Position numbers and translations under genes: made by a program
From: Promethearchaeota archaeon
GTDB taxonomy: Archaea > Asgardarchaeota > Lokiarchaeia > Sigynarchaeales > SOKP01
Reading direction: 5' to 3'
NCBI GenBank assembly: GCA_030605085.1
Contig: JAUWBH010000026.1
Location: 1 to 44,496 of the forward strand
Length of the DNA: 44,496 bases
Notes under the pieces: generated by a model
Database searches by the model: none
Told to the model about the DNA's origin: nothing
The model's input: only the letters and a program-made list of their open reading frames with translations
In this document: piece after piece, positions 18,199 through 27,557 of the stretch
How positions within the stretch are numbered: position 1 is the stretch's first letter
Layout: each line of letters opens with the position of its first letter

Positions 18199-19689
18199 GG
18201 AAAGGATTTAATTTTAGTGTTCGATGTTGGAAAACTACTGCGGCTACCGAAGTAGTCTAGAACCACAGGGGCACGAACCATTATTTTTGACATTAACGGG
18301 AAAGAAATTTCAAGGTCTTATGAGGAATATCCGATTGTAAAGCAACCAGTTGGTATTTCTGAACAAGATCCATTAATTTGGTGGAACGCTGTTAAGAATA
18401 CTTGTAATATAGCAGTAAAAAAAGTAAATCCAGACGATATTATTGGAATATCTGCTTCTTTCCAACGAGCAACTGCAGGTCTTATTGATAAGAATGGAGA
18501 AGTTTTGCATCCCGCATTAACATGGATGGACGAGAGAGAAGTAGTTGATGCCTCAACAGTTCATGAAGAATTAAGAAGAACTGTTCCTAAGATATTATGG
18601 CTCAAAAACAATAAACCTGACTTGTTTAATCAAGCTTCTAAAATCATCTTCCCTGATACTTATATATACATGAATTTGTGTGGGAAAGAGATATGTGTTA
18701 CCGATCCTACAAATGGGATTTGGGGAATTATGAGTATGGAAACTTTAGATTGGGATGAAAAACTTGCTGAATCGTATGGTTTGCCCGTCGCTTTATGGCC
18801 TGAACTTCATACACCCGGAGAAATTATTGGAGAACTATCTAACGAAGCTGCGGGAAATTTAGGTCTTAAGAGTAATATTCCTGTAGTTTTAGGTGGAGGT
18901 GACCAACAATGCGCTGCTTTAGGTTTGGGGATTGTCAATAAAGGACAAGCAAAAGTAACCACAGGAACAGGAACATTTGTTGATTATGTTACAGGTGATG
19001 CACCAGCAAAACCCGCAGGTAATGTTCCCATATTTCCGTTGCCGCATGTCATTAAAGGAAAATGGATTATTGAAGGTACAATGCCTGGTACTGGAACTGC
19101 ATTAAAATGGTTTAAGGACAATTTTTCTCAATTACAAGCAAAGGAATGCGAAGAAAAAGATCTCGATGTATATGATGCGTTAACTAAAGAAGCAGAACAA
19201 ATCTCTCCCGGAAGTGAGGGATTATTGTTTGTTCCATTATATGTATTTAGAAAAGGAACGATTCATGGTATAGGGTGGAATCATACCAGAGCTCATATGA
19301 TTCGTGCTATTATGGAATCAGCTGCATTAAGTGCTCAAATGTATATGGGAATGTTAGAAGCTATTGGTGGTGCTAAAGTTACTGAGTTAAAGTCGGACGG
19401 AGGAGCAATGAATAGCGATTTATGGGCACAGATTTATGCTGATATAATGTCTAGGAAAATAATTGTTCCAGAGAACAAAGATGGTGCGGCATTAGGCGCC
19501 GCTATTTTAGGATTTTACGGCTGCAAGAAATATAATAGTATTGATAATGCGATAGAAAAAATGGTTAGATTTGAAAAAGAATTCAATCCCATTAAAGCAA
19601 ATACAAAGGTTTACAAGAAACTCAATAGGTTATTTATGCCCACAGTATTAGATATTTTTGATAAAAAGCGTGTAACTAAAGACCTTTAA
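18196..19689 (+). CDS. FGGY-family carbohydrate kinase, interrupted by a 30-nt intron-like insert
   Basis: After removal of 18233-18262 the frame encodes about 487 residues, full FGGY kinase length. N-terminal domain: ILVFDVGTTGART (ATP-binding DxGTTxxR motif, restored only on removal), then ISASFQRATAG and PALTWMDEREV for substrate and hinge. C-terminal domain: GGGDQQCAALGLG, TTGTGTFVDY, and SDGGAMNSDLWAQIYADIM...AALGAAILG (FGGY signature 2). Such enzymes phosphorylate xylulose, glycerol or other polyols; the substrate is unknown. Unspliced, a TAG at 18253 stops translation after 19 codons, and a canonical downstream start (TTG 18505) would lose the ATP site. The apparent start is ATA at 18196. 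Apart from these two oddities nothing suggests decay. Confidence 0.8.
18233..18262 (+). other. Candidate BHB (archaeal splicing endonuclease) mini-intron
   Basis: The 30-nt insert folds as a stem ACTACT/AGTAGT (18234-18239 with 18251-18256), extended past a G-A mismatch by CGG/CCG with a CTA loop. Outside it lie 3-nt bulges AAA (18231-18233) and AAC (18261-18263). Between the bulges is a 4-bp helix TTGG (18227-18230) with CTAG (18257-18260), two pairs being G-U, and beyond that a 2-bp outer helix TG/CA. This is the hBHBh' form. Cutting after the second base of each bulge gives GTTGGAA+CCACAGGG, which restores DVGTTGAR exactly. Confidence 0.7.
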
Positions 19690-19836
19690 ATTTTTTTTTT
19701 TATTATATAAATATTGGTCGTTTCAGACATTATTTCGGTTTATATTTGGTGCTTTATTAAATTTTTTCATTTAGAAAAGTATTTTTTGATTACACAATTT
19801 CAAAAATTATAGGTCAAACTATCAAATCCGAATATC

Positions 19837-20670
19837 ATGCCCTATTTTAAGAATCAAGAAGGTTATAATCTTTATTACGAAGATATTAATCCCGATTCTA
19901 AAAATTGCACAATAATTTTGCTTCATGGGTTTGCATCATCAGCCTCATTTTTCAAATATCAAATTAAGGTATTAAGAGATTACGATTATAGAATACTTGC
20001 ATTTGACGCACTAGGACATGGGAGAAGTGAGCATCTTAAAGACTTGGATCTTGACTTTACTAAAAATCTAAGACATGATATAATAAGAGATTTGGAGGAC
20101 CTTCTAAAATTTTTAAATATAAAAGATAAAATTGGGATTATAGGGCACTCTCTTGTAGGGGGAATGATTGCTCAGTTAATCTGTATGAAACACCCCGAAG
20201 ATATTAAATTTCTTATTCTATTAAATTCAGGCTATATAATGATTGATAATGTAATTCGAAATATGTTTTACAATTTGTTACCTTATAATATTCGCATGAA
20301 TTTCTTAGATGTGGTCGCAAATTCAGTTGACGAGATCTTGGACAAAACCATCCCGTATATAATAACAGCCTTGTCAAATTCAATTTATAATACACAATTA
20401 TCCAAAGAAGATTTGCAAATGCAAATAGAGGACCAAATATTCAAAATGATTAATGAAATAAAAGAGTATGATCCTCGTATTAATTGTCCAACTTTAATTA
20501 TTGGAGGAAGGCTCGATAATTTCGCACCTGAACAAATGTCAGAAGAATTACATAAAAAAATAAAAAACTCAAAGTTAGTTATCCTTGATATGGCTTCACA
20601 CTTCGCTCCTGCCCATAGAAAAGATGTAATTAACGATTTAATATGTACTTTTATTAATAGCCTAAAATGA
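19837..20670 (+). CDS. Alpha/beta-hydrolase
   Basis: A 277-residue single-domain alpha/beta hydrolase. The oxyanion region is LLHGFASSASFF (29-40), the nucleophile elbow GHSLVGG has Ser105, the acid is Asp at about 227 in GGRLDNFAP, and the catalytic His is at about 255 in ASHFAPAHR. The complete triad and the DALGHGRS strand support an active esterase, lipase or C-C hydrolase; the substrate is not evident. The next gene follows after 45 bp on the same strand, so the two may be co-transcribed. Confidence 0.88.
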   Translation: MPYFKNQEGYNLYYEDINPDSKNCTIILLHGFASSASFFKYQIKVLRDYDYRILAFDALGHGRSEHLKDLDLDFTKNLRHDIIRDLEDLLKFLNIKDKIGIIGHSLVGGMIAQLICMKHPEDIKFLILLNSGYIMIDNVIRNMFYNLLPYNIRMNFLDVVANSVDEILDKTIPYIITALSNSIYNTQLSKEDLQMQIEDQIFKMINEIKEYDPRINCPTLIIGGRLDNFAPEQMSEELHKKIKNSKLVILDMASHFAPAHRKDVINDLICTFINSLK

Positions 20671-20715
20671 ATATTATATATTCTTTCGGATAATCAAAAA
20701 CAATGTAAATTTAAC

Positions 20716-21090
20716 ATGAATAGTATTTCTAAAAACAGTGATCTAAATACTCCAGTTTCATATTTTAAAAAAAAAGTTAAAGAATTTGTAGAGTCTCGTA
20801 ATTGGACAAAATATCACACCCCAAAAAATTTAATTCAAGCATTGGGCATAGAAGTAGCAGAATTATCAGAATTGTTCTTATTTAAAGAAAGGGAAGTAGA
20901 AGAGATCTTGAAAGACGAATCTCTTCTTTTTAATATTGAAAATGAAGTAGCTGATATTTTTATTTATTTACTCAGCTTTATTAATATTTTAGGACTAGAT
21001 CTAACTCATGCTTTTATTAAAAAGATGGAAAAAAATAAAAGAAAATACTCAACTGAAGAATTTAATAATGGAGATTACTATAAAAAGTGA
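20716..21090 (+). CDS. MazG-like nucleotide pyrophosphohydrolase
   Basis: A 124-residue protein of the all-alpha NTP-PPase superfamily (MazG/dCTPase). Visible metal-binding motifs are GIEVAELSELFLF (ExxxE) and ENEVADIFIYLLSF (ExxD), in the right order and spacing, with WTKYHTPKNLI as the common N-terminal helix (compare WxxFHTPKNLAxAL of RS21-C6-like dCTPases). Likely a house-cleaning enzyme hydrolysing (d)NTPs to NMP and pyrophosphate. It follows the alpha/beta hydrolase after 45 bp. Confidence 0.88.
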   Translation: MNSISKNSDLNTPVSYFKKKVKEFVESRNWTKYHTPKNLIQALGIEVAELSELFLFKEREVEEILKDESLLFNIENEVADIFIYLLSFINILGLDLTHAFIKKMEKNKRKYSTEEFNNGDYYKK

Positions 21091-21139
21091 AATTTTTTCG
21101 ATATTACCGAATAACAATTGTTTTAATAATTATTTTTCA

Positions 21140-22363
21140 TTACATATCTTCAACAAAATATCGTCCTCTTGATAAATAAGCCCGTGTTGCTTTCCCGATA
21201 AGAGCTTTGATTATTAATTTCCCTCGTTTTTTTGATTTATTTGAAGGTAATTCACCGATAACCATCCCTATGATTTCAATTAAGGTATAAATAGGTTGTT
21301 TGGTTTTTTTTCTAAGGGAGAATGTGTTAGCTACTAAAAAAATCCAATTACAACCACCACAATAATTAACGATTACATCTGCTTTAGACTTTTTAAACTC
21401 TTTCAATCTTATTTTAGCATGTTTGAGAAGTGAAAAAATGCTATAATTAGCGCAAGCGGCAGAAAGTCCACAACATAACGCATCCTCACGATTGTGTTCC
21501 AATTCAATAATTTGAACGCCACATAATTTAAGAAGATCACGAACCTTATTGAAGAAATAGTTTCCACTTGCTTTAGGCCAACAATTGTCGTGAACGGCAG
21601 CTGTGATGTTAAGAGGAGTAATTTTGAATTTACCAGATTTAAGCTCGTCCCATAACCAATCGATCATTGAAATTACTTCAAAATTCATATTTACACCATA
21701 ATTCTTCTTGTATACATATTTGAACATGTGATAACCGGCTAAACAGGGCATTATCAATCTTTTAAACCCCATCTGTTCAAATCTTCTTTTAAGAGTACGA
21801 GCAACTAGTTCATGACCTTTAAAACATCCCGACCGATAAAGTGGTTCGCCACAACAAAGTTTTGTTGAACCAAATATCGTCTGATCCATAAATAATTTAG
21901 ATTGCAATATATATGGTTGAATAAGAAGGTTACAGCCTGCATAAATCATAGTTTCTTTCCGTTCAGGATTTTTTATATTTTTTTCCCATTCGTTTATCCA
22001 TCCTAATTCTTCTTTAGGAAGTTTCTGAATTATAAACGAATGAATATATGGCTTTTTATAAGGCAATGTTAGAATTAATTTAGCTCGACTGGGAAGCCCA
22101 TTTTTATGATATTTATCGTTCCATTTTTTAATAATCAATGCATATGGGGCACAATTATTTGGACAATAATGGTTGCAGGACATGCATCCAACACAATTCT
22201 TTAATACTCTTTTAGATACTCCTTTTTTAACAATAGATTCAATTTCTTTTTTTGCTGCTTCAAGTTGTAGATTCATTACAGGACATTTGTGAAAGCATAA
22301 TCCACAATAATTACAAGCACTCTCGTTAAATTCCATAAAAGTTTCAAACTTTTTAAGTCCCAA
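21140..22363 (-). CDS. 4Fe-4S / CCG-domain oxidoreductase (HdrD/GlpC-like)
   Basis: A 407-residue protein. Two N-terminal ferredoxin motifs are complete: CNYCGLCFHKCP and CVGCMSCNHYCP. Two CCG domains follow: AGCNLL...LCCGEPL...PCLAGYH and HDNCWPKASG...LCCGLSA...YCGGCN. The second ligand of the first C-terminal motif (CLAG in place of CxxC) is altered, so the first CCG site may be degenerate. The architecture is that of heterodisulfide reductase D and glycolate/glycerol-3-phosphate dehydrogenase Fe-S subunits. No flavoprotein gene lies next to it, so its partner must be elsewhere. It is divergent from purC, sharing an AT-rich 93-bp promoter region. Confidence 0.88.
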   Translation of the reverse strand: MGLKKFETFMEFNESACNYCGLCFHKCPVMNLQLEAAKKEIESIVKKGVSKRVLKNCVGCMSCNHYCPNNCAPYALIIKKWNDKYHKNGLPSRAKLILTLPYKKPYIHSFIIQKLPKEELGWINEWEKNIKNPERKETMIYAGCNLLIQPYILQSKLFMDQTIFGSTKLCCGEPLYRSGCFKGHELVARTLKRRFEQMGFKRLIMPCLAGYHMFKYVYKKNYGVNMNFEVISMIDWLWDELKSGKFKITPLNITAAVHDNCWPKASGNYFFNKVRDLLKLCGVQIIELEHNREDALCCGLSAACANYSIFSLLKHAKIRLKEFKKSKADVIVNYCGGCNWIFLVANTFSLRKKTKQPIYTLIEIIGMVIGELPSNKSKKRGKLIIKALIGKATRAYLSRGRYFVEDM

Positions 22364-22424
22364 TTAAAATCATTTTTCTCATTTAAGCCAGTTACTATAA
22401 TTATTTTATTATTAATAAAAAGAA

Positions 22425-22456
22425 TTTTATATATTTTTGAACTAATTTAAATAATT
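22425..22456 (+). promoter_or_regulatory. purC promoter (TATA box)
   Basis: TTTTATATATTTTT (22425-22438) lies about 26 bp before the ATG at 22457, predicting a nearly leaderless purC transcript. Confidence 0.45.
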
Positions 22457-23434
22457 ATGGTCCCCGAGAATATTGAAGATATTATTAAAAAACAACTTAA
22501 TAAAACTTTGGCAGAAACAGATTTTTCAACTTTAGGAGAATTATATAGAGGAAAAGTTCGTGATAATTATATAAAAGAAGATATTAGGGTTATCATCTCA
22601 ACGGACAGAATATCGTCTTTTGATAGGGTAATTACAACAATTCCTTTTAAAGGTCAAATATTAAACCAAATTTCAACTTTTTGGTTTGAAAAAACAAATC
22701 ATCTAGTTAAAAATCATATTATTGATGTTCCTGATCCAAATGTGGCGGTTGTGCATCAATGTGAAACAATCCCTGTTGAATTTATTGTAAGAGCATATAT
22801 AACAGGAACCATGTGGCGTAATTATTTGAAAGGGGAAGCAATTTCGGGGATTGTGCTTCCTCAAGGAATAAAAAAAAATCAACAACTAGACGAGATTATA
22901 GTAACTCCATCAACAAAAGCAGAAACAGGTCATGACATCTATCTCTCAAAAAAAAAAATTATTGAAGAAAATATGGTAGATAAAGAAATTTTCGAACAGA
23001 TGGAAGAAGCTTCGTTAAAATTGTTTAAGTTTGGGCAAGATTATTGTAGTAAAAAAGGGTTCATCTTAGTTGATACGAAATACGAATTTGGCTTGAAAGA
23101 CGACGAGCTTATTGTTATTGATGAAATTCATACCCAAGATTCTTCAAGATTTTGGATTTTGGATACTTACGAAGAGAAATTTACTAAAGGTAAAGATCCA
23201 GAAATATTAGATAAAGAGATATTTAGAGGTTGGCTAATGAATACTTATCCCGACATATTTCCGGATATTAACCCTGAACAAGAAATACCCCCAATTTCAG
23301 ATGACATTAAAATCGAACTAGCAAAAAGATATATGAAAAGTTACGAGAAAATTACTGGATTAGAATTCAAACTTGAGATTTCAGATGTTAACAAAAGAAT
23401 CCAATTAAACTTAAAAAAAGCAAATTATTTATAA
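22457..23434 (+). CDS. purC: Phosphoribosylaminoimidazole-succinocarboxamide (SAICAR) synthase
   Basis: A 325-residue SAICAR synthetase of the longer (yeast Ade1-like) form. Motifs: LYRGKVRDNY (ATP loop), STDRISSFDRVITTIPFKGQILNQIS (signature 1), PVEFIVRAYITGTMWRNYLKG, TPSTKAETGHD (signature), and LVDTKYEFGL...VIDEIHTQDSSRFW, holding the metal and ATP ligands. It joins CAIR and aspartate with ATP in purine synthesis. A small membrane protein and purSQL lie downstream on the same strand, so this is a purine-biosynthesis block, although spacing (432 bp to purS) suggests separate promoters. Confidence 0.97.
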   Translation: MVPENIEDIIKKQLNKTLAETDFSTLGELYRGKVRDNYIKEDIRVIISTDRISSFDRVITTIPFKGQILNQISTFWFEKTNHLVKNHIIDVPDPNVAVVHQCETIPVEFIVRAYITGTMWRNYLKGEAISGIVLPQGIKKNQQLDEIIVTPSTKAETGHDIYLSKKKIIEENMVDKEIFEQMEEASLKLFKFGQDYCSKKGFILVDTKYEFGLKDDELIVIDEIHTQDSSRFWILDTYEEKFTKGKDPEILDKEIFRGWLMNTYPDIFPDINPEQEIPPISDDIKIELAKRYMKSYEKITGLEFKLEISDVNKRIQLNLKKANYL

Positions 23435-23484
23435 ATCTAATGAGGAAAAGGTTTAAATAATAAATTGTTGAATTCTTCTTTATA

Positions 23485-23685
23485 ATGATAGTTTTAATTT
23501 TATTATTTATCAGTTTTGGATTTATCACTCTTGCTTTCCTATTAATTATAGGTGCTACTCTAAAAACAAAAAAAAAGAAAGGCTCAGGCGAAGAAAGTTT
23601 ACCTAAATTAAGTAAATACGGTTATGGTTTTGGTCTTTTAGCTTTAATAACACTGGTATTTGTTGCTTTATTTACTCTAATGTAA
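23485..23685 (+). CDS. Small two-helix membrane protein
   Basis: 66 residues: a first hydrophobic helix (about 1-27), a basic and Gly/Ser-rich loop (KTKKKKGSGEES), and a second helix (about 45-66). A good TATA element TTTAAATAA (23452-23460) stands about 27 bp before the ATG, predicting a leaderless mRNA and supporting reality. Topology would place the basic loop in the cytoplasm. The length and two-helix form recall SecG, but no conserved residue proves that. Function unknown; it sits between purC and purS. Confidence 0.55.
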   Translation: MIVLILLFISFGFITLAFLLIIGATLKTKKKKGSGEESLPKLSKYGYGFGLLALITLVFVALFTLM

Positions 23686-23866
23686 ATTCGTTAAGATTAC
23701 ATGTTTAGCCACATCATTTAATACATTTAAAATTATTTTTTTAAATATGTTAAATACAATCTTATTAACATATAGATTATTTTTGTCGTATTTGTCTGTA
23801 CTAATTTGGAATTATTTTTATTTTAATAATCATTATTTAATAATATACAGAACTTCTTTTTCATAA

Positions 23867-24139
23867 ATGGATTTGCAAGATTTTATAGTAGAGATCATTT
23901 TAGAGAACAAACGAGCAGCACGCGATCCCGTCGGCGAGACTATAAAAAGGGATTTACTTGTTAAAAAAGGATATGATATGATCTCAAATGTTCGCTCAGG
24001 ACAATACCTTAGAATATTTATCCGTGCTGAAGCGGAGGAGTCAGCAAAAAATATTATAGAGAAAATGTGCAATGAATTGAGGATTTTTAACCCCGTGACA
24101 CAAAATTTAACAATTTTAAGAGTAACTAAAAAAGATTAG
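23867..24139 (+). CDS. purS: Phosphoribosylformylglycinamidine synthase subunit PurS
   Basis: A 90-residue PurS with the family features: VEIILENKRAARDPVGETIKRDLL near the N-terminus (usual VxVxLKxGVLDPEGxTIxRAL) and NVRSGQYLRIFI (usual VRxGKxxEL). PurS dimers bridge PurQ and small PurL in the FGAM synthase complex. PurQ follows after 6 bp and PurL overlaps PurQ, forming a tight purSQL operon. Confidence 0.95.
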   Translation: MDLQDFIVEIILENKRAARDPVGETIKRDLLVKKGYDMISNVRSGQYLRIFIRAEAEESAKNIIEKMCNELRIFNPVTQNLTILRVTKKD

Positions 24140-24145
24140 AATTAT

Positions 24146-24856
24146 ATGAGTATTAAAATAGCAGTTATTCAATTTCCTGGGGCTAATTGTGATCTAGACA
24201 CAGTACATGTTTTAAATAATGTAATTGGTGTTGAAACTATTTTAATTTGGCATAATTATTTTAAAGAATCTAAATTCCATGGAGTGGTTTTGCCTGGTGG
24301 TTTTGCGTTTGGAGATTATTTGAGAGCGGGTATTATTGCCGCACATAGCCCCGCTTTAGATGAGGCAAGGGTAATGTTAAAAGATGGCAGACCTATTATT
24401 GGCATTTGTAATGGGTTTCAAATTTTAACTGAGGCAGAATTTCTTCCAGGTGCTTTATTACAAAATGAATCTCTCAAATTTATATGTAAATGGGTAAATA
24501 TAAAAGTTGAAAACAAAGATACCGCTTTTACAAATAAAATGAATGTAGGAGAAGTACTTAATATCCCCATTGCGCACGGAGAAGGACGATATTTCAGTGA
24601 CAATTTAAAGGAATTGAAAGAAAATAATCAAATTGTTTTTAAATATACAACAGAGAAAGGAGAAATTACAAAAGAAGCAAATCCAAATGGTTCTTTAGAA
24701 AGCATTGCGGGTGTTTGCAATTTAGAACAAAATTGTTTAGGATTAATGCCACATCCAGAAAGAGCATCTGAATCTATATTAAGTCCAAAAGGCACCACAC
24801 ATGGAAAAATGTTTTTTGAGTCAATGATTGAATTTATAAAAGGGAGAGTTTCTTAG
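24146..24856 (+). CDS. purQ: Phosphoribosylformylglycinamidine synthase glutaminase subunit PurQ
   Basis: A 236-residue class I glutamine amidotransferase. VIQFPGANCDLD at the N-terminus, nucleophile Cys88 in GICNGFQ, IAHGEGRYF, and the His-Glu pair in LMPHPERASE near the C-terminus complete the triad. It supplies ammonia to PurL for making FGAM. Its TAG stop overlaps the GTG start of purL by one base (TAGTG), so translation is coupled. Confidence 0.97.
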   Translation: MSIKIAVIQFPGANCDLDTVHVLNNVIGVETILIWHNYFKESKFHGVVLPGGFAFGDYLRAGIIAAHSPALDEARVMLKDGRPIIGICNGFQILTEAEFLPGALLQNESLKFICKWVNIKVENKDTAFTNKMNVGEVLNIPIAHGEGRYFSDNLKELKENNQIVFKYTTEKGEITKEANPNGSLESIAGVCNLEQNCLGLMPHPERASESILSPKGTTHGKMFFESMIEFIKGRVS

Positions 24857-27102
24857 TGCCGAAAGTAAAGAATAATGGGGATGAATTAGAAGTTGATTTA
24901 ACGGAGCCAGAAATCGAACAGATTAAGGACTTATTAAAGAGAGATCCTACTATTACAGAATGGGGTATGTTCGATGTAATGCATTCAGAACATTGCTCAT
25001 ATAAATCTTCTAGACCAAAATTAAAATTATTTGAAAATGCCGAAGAGAATTACGATTATGTACTTGCGGGACCTGGTCAAGACGCGGGAGTTATTGACAT
25101 TGGTGACGGATATGCCTTAGCATTTAGAATTGAATCCCATAATCATCCCTCGGCCATTGAACCGTATCACGGTGCTGCTACAGGGATTGGAGGGATTATA
25201 AGAGATATATTGTGTATGGGTGTTAGACCAATTGCGCTAATGGATCCTTTAAGATTTGGCCCGTTAAAGGGAAATTCCCGTTCTCAATGGCTATTTAAAC
25301 ATGTAGTAAAAGGTATAGCCGACTATGGGAACTGTACTGGTATACCGACCATTGGTGGAGAAGTTAAATTTGATAAAAGTTTCGAAAGCAATTGTCTCGT
25401 TAATGTAGCATGTATCGGATTAGGAACGATAGAGGATTTCAAACACGCTCCAAGTAAAGCATATAATCCAGGAGATTATGTTATTCTTATGGGAGGGTCA
25501 ACCGGAAGAGATGGAATTCATGGAGTAACATTTGCTTCAAGAACTCTTACTGAAATGTCAGAAGCGGATAGACCTGCAGTTCAAATTGATGATCCCTTTA
25601 CAAAAAAAATGATGATAGAGGCAACTCTAGAAGCTGTAAAAACTGGTTACGTTAGAGGGCTGAAGGATCTCGGCGGCGGAGGTTTATCATGTGCTTTAAG
25701 TGAACTCACTGGAGATGGCGGTACTGGGGGTAATATTGATATGTCAAAAATTTTTACTCGAGAACCCGGAATGAATTCTTTTGAAATAATGCTCTCAGAG
25801 TCTCAGGAGCGAATGGCATTCATAGTTAAGCCGGAAGGATTAGAAGTAGTTTTAGATGTGTTTAGAAAATTTGAGATGGCACATGCTGTCATAGGAAGAA
25901 CTGACGACTCAAAAGTCTTGAAAGTATATGACGGCAATAGTCCTGTAGTAAGCTTGCCCGCAACAGCTCTTTCAGATGCGCCCACTATTCCTCGTGAAGA
26001 AAAGCGTCCAGATTACCTCGATGCCTTAGTCGCTCAAAAAACTCCAGAACAATCCAAGGATCTTGAAGAAATTTGTTATGAATTAATTGCGTCTGAAAAT
26101 ATTTGTAGTAAAGAATGGGTATACAGACAATACGATCACGAAGTTGGAGTCAGATCGGTTGTAAAATGCGGCGAAGGAGATTCGGGCGTACTTAGGATAA
26201 TTGGTACAAATAAGTTCATAGCTGCGAGCGTGGGAGTTAATTCAAAACATTGTTTTCTTGATCCCTACGAGGGCGCTAAAGGAGGATTAGTAGAGGTATG
26301 TGGCAATGTTATTTCAAATGGAGCAAAACCCATGGCAATGGTAAATTGCTGTAATTTTGGAAATCCAGAAAAACCAGAATCGTTTTGGTATTTTTCTAAA
26401 GCAGTTGAAGGAATGAATGACTTTTGTAGAACCTTAAGAATCCCAATAGTCGGAGGAAATGTGTCGTTTTATAACGAAGATGAGGTTTCTGGGACGGCTA
26501 TAAAAGCAACTCCTGAGATAATGATAGTAGGTATTATTGATGGTAAAGAGAACATTGTGACATTACCGTTTAAAAATTTACACAATGACATTTTACTTAT
26601 CGGAGATACAAAAGCAGAATTAGGGGGATCTGAATATCATTCAGTTATTTACGACCTCGAAGGGGGAAAACCACCTAAAGTTAACGAAAAGAATATAAAA
26701 GCAACTTGGGATTTCTTATTTGAATTATATAAAAGGCACTTGGTAAAAGCGAATCACGACGTAAACAAAGGTGGACTGATTATAACAATTGCTGAAATGT
26801 GTTTTAAAAACGAAATAGGAGCTAATTTGGATTTTACGGTTTTTAACGACGAAAATTTGCGAGACGACGAATTTTTATTTAGCGAATCAGTAGGAAGATT
26901 TGTAATTGAAACAGATCCTTCAGATTACGAGTCAATTATGAACATTGCTAAAAAATTTCAAGTTACCGTAAAAAATGTAGGTGTTTTAATTTCTAATCCA
27001 GAAATTATAATTAAGGGTTTAAAGCCTAAAACCTTTAAACTTGATATTACTAAAATGAAAAAACTCTACGATTCTACAATACCAAATCTTATGGAAATTT
27101 AG
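24856..27102 (+). CDS. purL: Phosphoribosylformylglycinamidine synthase subunit PurL (small form)
   Basis: 748 residues, the small PurL length used with PurS and PurQ. Motifs: FDVMHSEHCSYKSSRP with the catalytic His region, VLAGPGQDAGVIDIGDG, RIESHNHPSAIEPYHGAATGIGGIIRDI (ATP binding), MGGSTGRDGIHG and DLGGGGLSCALSEL, with a second AIRS-like half including VNCCNFGNPEKPE and IVGGNVSFYNE. Start is GTG at 24856, supported by overlap with purQ. It catalyses ATP-dependent conversion of FGAR to FGAM. Confidence 0.97.
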   Translation: MPKVKNNGDELEVDLTEPEIEQIKDLLKRDPTITEWGMFDVMHSEHCSYKSSRPKLKLFENAEENYDYVLAGPGQDAGVIDIGDGYALAFRIESHNHPSAIEPYHGAATGIGGIIRDILCMGVRPIALMDPLRFGPLKGNSRSQWLFKHVVKGIADYGNCTGIPTIGGEVKFDKSFESNCLVNVACIGLGTIEDFKHAPSKAYNPGDYVILMGGSTGRDGIHGVTFASRTLTEMSEADRPAVQIDDPFTKKMMIEATLEAVKTGYVRGLKDLGGGGLSCALSELTGDGGTGGNIDMSKIFTREPGMNSFEIMLSESQERMAFIVKPEGLEVVLDVFRKFEMAHAVIGRTDDSKVLKVYDGNSPVVSLPATALSDAPTIPREEKRPDYLDALVAQKTPEQSKDLEEICYELIASENICSKEWVYRQYDHEVGVRSVVKCGEGDSGVLRIIGTNKFIAASVGVNSKHCFLDPYEGAKGGLVEVCGNVISNGAKPMAMVNCCNFGNPEKPESFWYFSKAVEGMNDFCRTLRIPIVGGNVSFYNEDEVSGTAIKATPEIMIVGIIDGKENIVTLPFKNLHNDILLIGDTKAELGGSEYHSVIYDLEGGKPPKVNEKNIKATWDFLFELYKRHLVKANHDVNKGGLIITIAEMCFKNEIGANLDFTVFNDENLRDDEFLFSESVGRFVIETDPSDYESIMNIAKKFQVTVKNVGVLISNPEIIIKGLKPKTFKLDITKMKKLYDSTIPNLMEI

Positions 27103-27168
27103 TAGATTTTTATAAAAAAGACTAAACTTTCCTTATTTTATTCCATTTTAAAAAGTTCTTTTAAAAGA

Positions 27169-27177
27169 TTTATAAAT
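27169..27177 (+). promoter_or_regulatory. TATA box of the 59-aa protein gene
   Basis: TTTATAAAT preceded by purine-rich AAAAGA (BRE-like) about 70 bp before the GTG start at 27243; transcription would begin near 27198. A strong Shine-Dalgarno GAGGTG then lies at 27230-27235. Confidence 0.45.
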
Positions 27178-27242
27178 GTAAAAAAAGAATTATTATTATC
27201 AAAAATTAATATAAATCACAATTCATTTTGAGGTGAAAATAG

Positions 27243-27422
27243 GTGCGAGCAAGAGCGTGCATTAAATGTAAACAATATGTTGAGGTTCATCCATCTGATC
27301 CTGTTAATCAAAATTTAATCAAAACTTTCGAGGGCCAACATAGAGGACATACCTTAATCACTCTTGATATTGATGAAGTAAAGAGTAGATACGAGAAATA
27401 CACAGAAGACGAAGAATCTTAA
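27243..27422 (+). CDS. 59-aa CxxC/HxxH zinc-ribbon-like protein
   Basis: A short gene starting with GTG behind GAGGTG (7-nt spacing). The product has Cys6 and Cys9 (ACIKCKQY) and His33 and His36 (GQHRGH), a plausible C2H2 zinc site, then an acidic C-terminal helix (DEVKSRYEKYTEDEES). Regular coding composition, a good ribosome binding site and its own TATA box support a real gene. The zinc-ribbon-like start MRARACIKCKQYVEVHP suggests a small conserved archaeal protein, function unknown. Confidence 0.7.
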   Translation: MRARACIKCKQYVEVHPSDPVNQNLIKTFEGQHRGHTLITLDIDEVKSRYEKYTEDEES

Positions 27423-27557
27423 GATAATCTTTTTTTTTCAATTTTCTTTTTTTTTTAATTTCATCAAAAATTGGACGAGAGATATCCTTCAACATCTAAG
27501 ATCTTATAATTTCAATCTTTTATGTGTATATACTTTTATTCCAATAAGTTAGGCAAA

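Noticed and set aside
18184..18261. Possible tRNA or tRNA-like element at the FGGY hairpin
   Set aside because: The 23-nt hairpin lacks D and T arms and a CCA-type acceptor; the BHB intron reading explains both fold and protein frame.
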